NCBI GenBank assembly: GCA_007123015.1
Contig: SKSL01000062.1
Location: forward strand, 1-5,214
DNA length: 5,214 bases
Direction of reading: 5' to 3'
Source: Natronohydrobacter sp.
GTDB taxonomy: Bacteria > Pseudomonadota > Alphaproteobacteria > Rhodobacterales > Rhodobacteraceae
Position numbers and translations under genes: made by a program
The notes under the pieces: generated by a model
Seen by the model: the letters and a program-made list of their open reading frames with translations, nothing else
What the model was told of the DNA's origin: nothing
Database searches by the model: none
In this document: one piece after another, positions 4,752 to 5,214 of the stretch
Layout: the number at the start of each line of letters is the position of its first letter
Numbering within the stretch: position 1 is the stretch's first letter

Positions 4752-5214
4752 TCTGGGGCTGGAGGATCCGCAAGGCTTCCTTGCGGGCCCAGGGTTTCAA
4801 CGCAGCCCCTGGCCCGTCCAGAAACGCCAGCACTGTTGCCGGATCGCGCCGCGACAGATCGCGCAGCCACCAGGCGACGGCTTTCTGTATGAACCAGTCG
4901 CGCTCTGTGACATAGCCCTCGGCCCAGCCCAGAACCCGTGCCCGCACAGCCAGATCAGCCGCTTTCGGATGTGGCAGCCGCGCCCAGGGCAGCGTCATCA
5001 CGAGCGCGGCACGCCGGGTCCACATGTTCTCGGCGCGGATCCAGCTTTCGACCTCATCCAGCCGGGTCGGGTCTGCCTGCAACCGCTTCGCGGCAGCGAT
5101 ACTGGCGTGATCGGCCAGCGCCCAGCTGTCAAACCCCTGTGCCCAACCCGCGATGATCTGCCAGACGGGCGCATCATCGGGACGGATCCGCGCCTGGGTC
5201 AGAAGTTTGGCCGC
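4738..5214 (-). CDS. AlkD-like DNA alkylation repair protein (partial, N-terminus off window)
   Basis: The frame is open from the window edge to TGA at 4738-4740 and gives 158 C-terminal residues; the family is usually about 220-240 long, so some 60-80 residues are missing. It matches the HEAT-like-repeat DNA alkylation repair family (PF08713), monofunctional glycosylases that remove N3- and N7-alkylated purines. Visible marks are FDSWALAD (visible residues 28-35), whose W-x3-D matches the Trp109/Asp113 pair of B. cereus AlkD, then MWTRRAAL (64-71), whose Arg lies at about the spacing of Arg148, and ERDWFIQKAVAWWLRDLSRRDPATVLAFL, the usual C-terminal repeat. The internal TTG at 5082 is not a start because homology continues upstream of it. 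The gene converges on hisA with a 14-bp overlap. Family assignment is good; substrate range is inferred from the family. Confidence 0.88.
   Translation of the reverse strand, partial: AAKLLTQARIRPDDAPVWQIIAGWAQGFDSWALADHASIAAAKRLQADPTRLDEVESWIRAENMWTRRAALVMTLPWARLPHPKAADLAVRARVLGWAEGYVTERDWFIQKAVAWWLRDLSRRDPATVLAFLDGPGAALKPWARKEALRILQPQISAP
4768..4786 (+). terminator. perfect hairpin beyond the hisA stop
   Basis: CCGCAAGG at 4768-4775 and CCTTGCGG at 4779-4786 form a perfect 8-bp stem with a CTT loop, beginning 16 bases after the hisA stop. It is inside the coding end of the convergent repair gene. There is no T-tract after it, so a canonical intrinsic terminator is not supported. It may act as a 3' stabilising structure or assist Rho-dependent ending of hisA mRNA. 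Confidence 0.35.

Overview
The window looks like chromosomal DNA from a GC-rich alphaproteobacterium, most likely of the Rhodobacteraceae/Roseobacter group. The evidence is the yicC-gmk gene pair, a stand-alone PAS protein of the type common in Rhodobacterales, a CtrA-like TTAA-N7-TTAA site, and GC-rich coding with frequent cgcg motifs. This assignment is an inference from gene content; no marker rRNA is present.

Left end (1-661): a small decayed or frameshifted gene on the + strand (79-364), resembling DUF3024-type proteins. It is followed by about 300 bp with no convincing gene. That stretch holds a short perfect hairpin and a cluster of TTGGTC half-sites that looks like an orphan operator.

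Centre (662-3174): a minus-strand run reading right to left: yicC (endoribonuclease family), gmk (guanylate kinase), a small two-helix membrane protein of unknown function, and fau (5-formyltetrahydrofolate cyclo-ligase). Gaps are 4, 29 and 65 bp, so yicC-gmk are almost certainly co-transcribed and translationally coupled, and the other two probably follow. The set joins RNA turnover, GMP-to-GDP phosphorylation and folate one-carbon recycling, which are housekeeping nucleotide functions.

Divergent control region (3175-3371): about 200 bp with an AT-rich patch containing a 7-bp inverted repeat and a perfect CtrA-type box, between yicC and a + strand PAS-only gene (3372-3956).

Right end (3372-5214): the PAS gene, then hisA (histidine biosynthesis) 69 bp downstream. 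HisA converges with, and overlaps by 14 bp, a minus-strand AlkD-like DNA alkylation repair gene that runs off the window. A perfect 8-bp hairpin lies just beyond the hisA stop.

I see no mobile element, CRISPR array, tRNA, rRNA or clear novel multi-gene system. The points most worth a second look are the CtrA-like box, the homopolymer-associated frameshift, the TTGGTC cluster and the small membrane gene inside the nucleotide operon.
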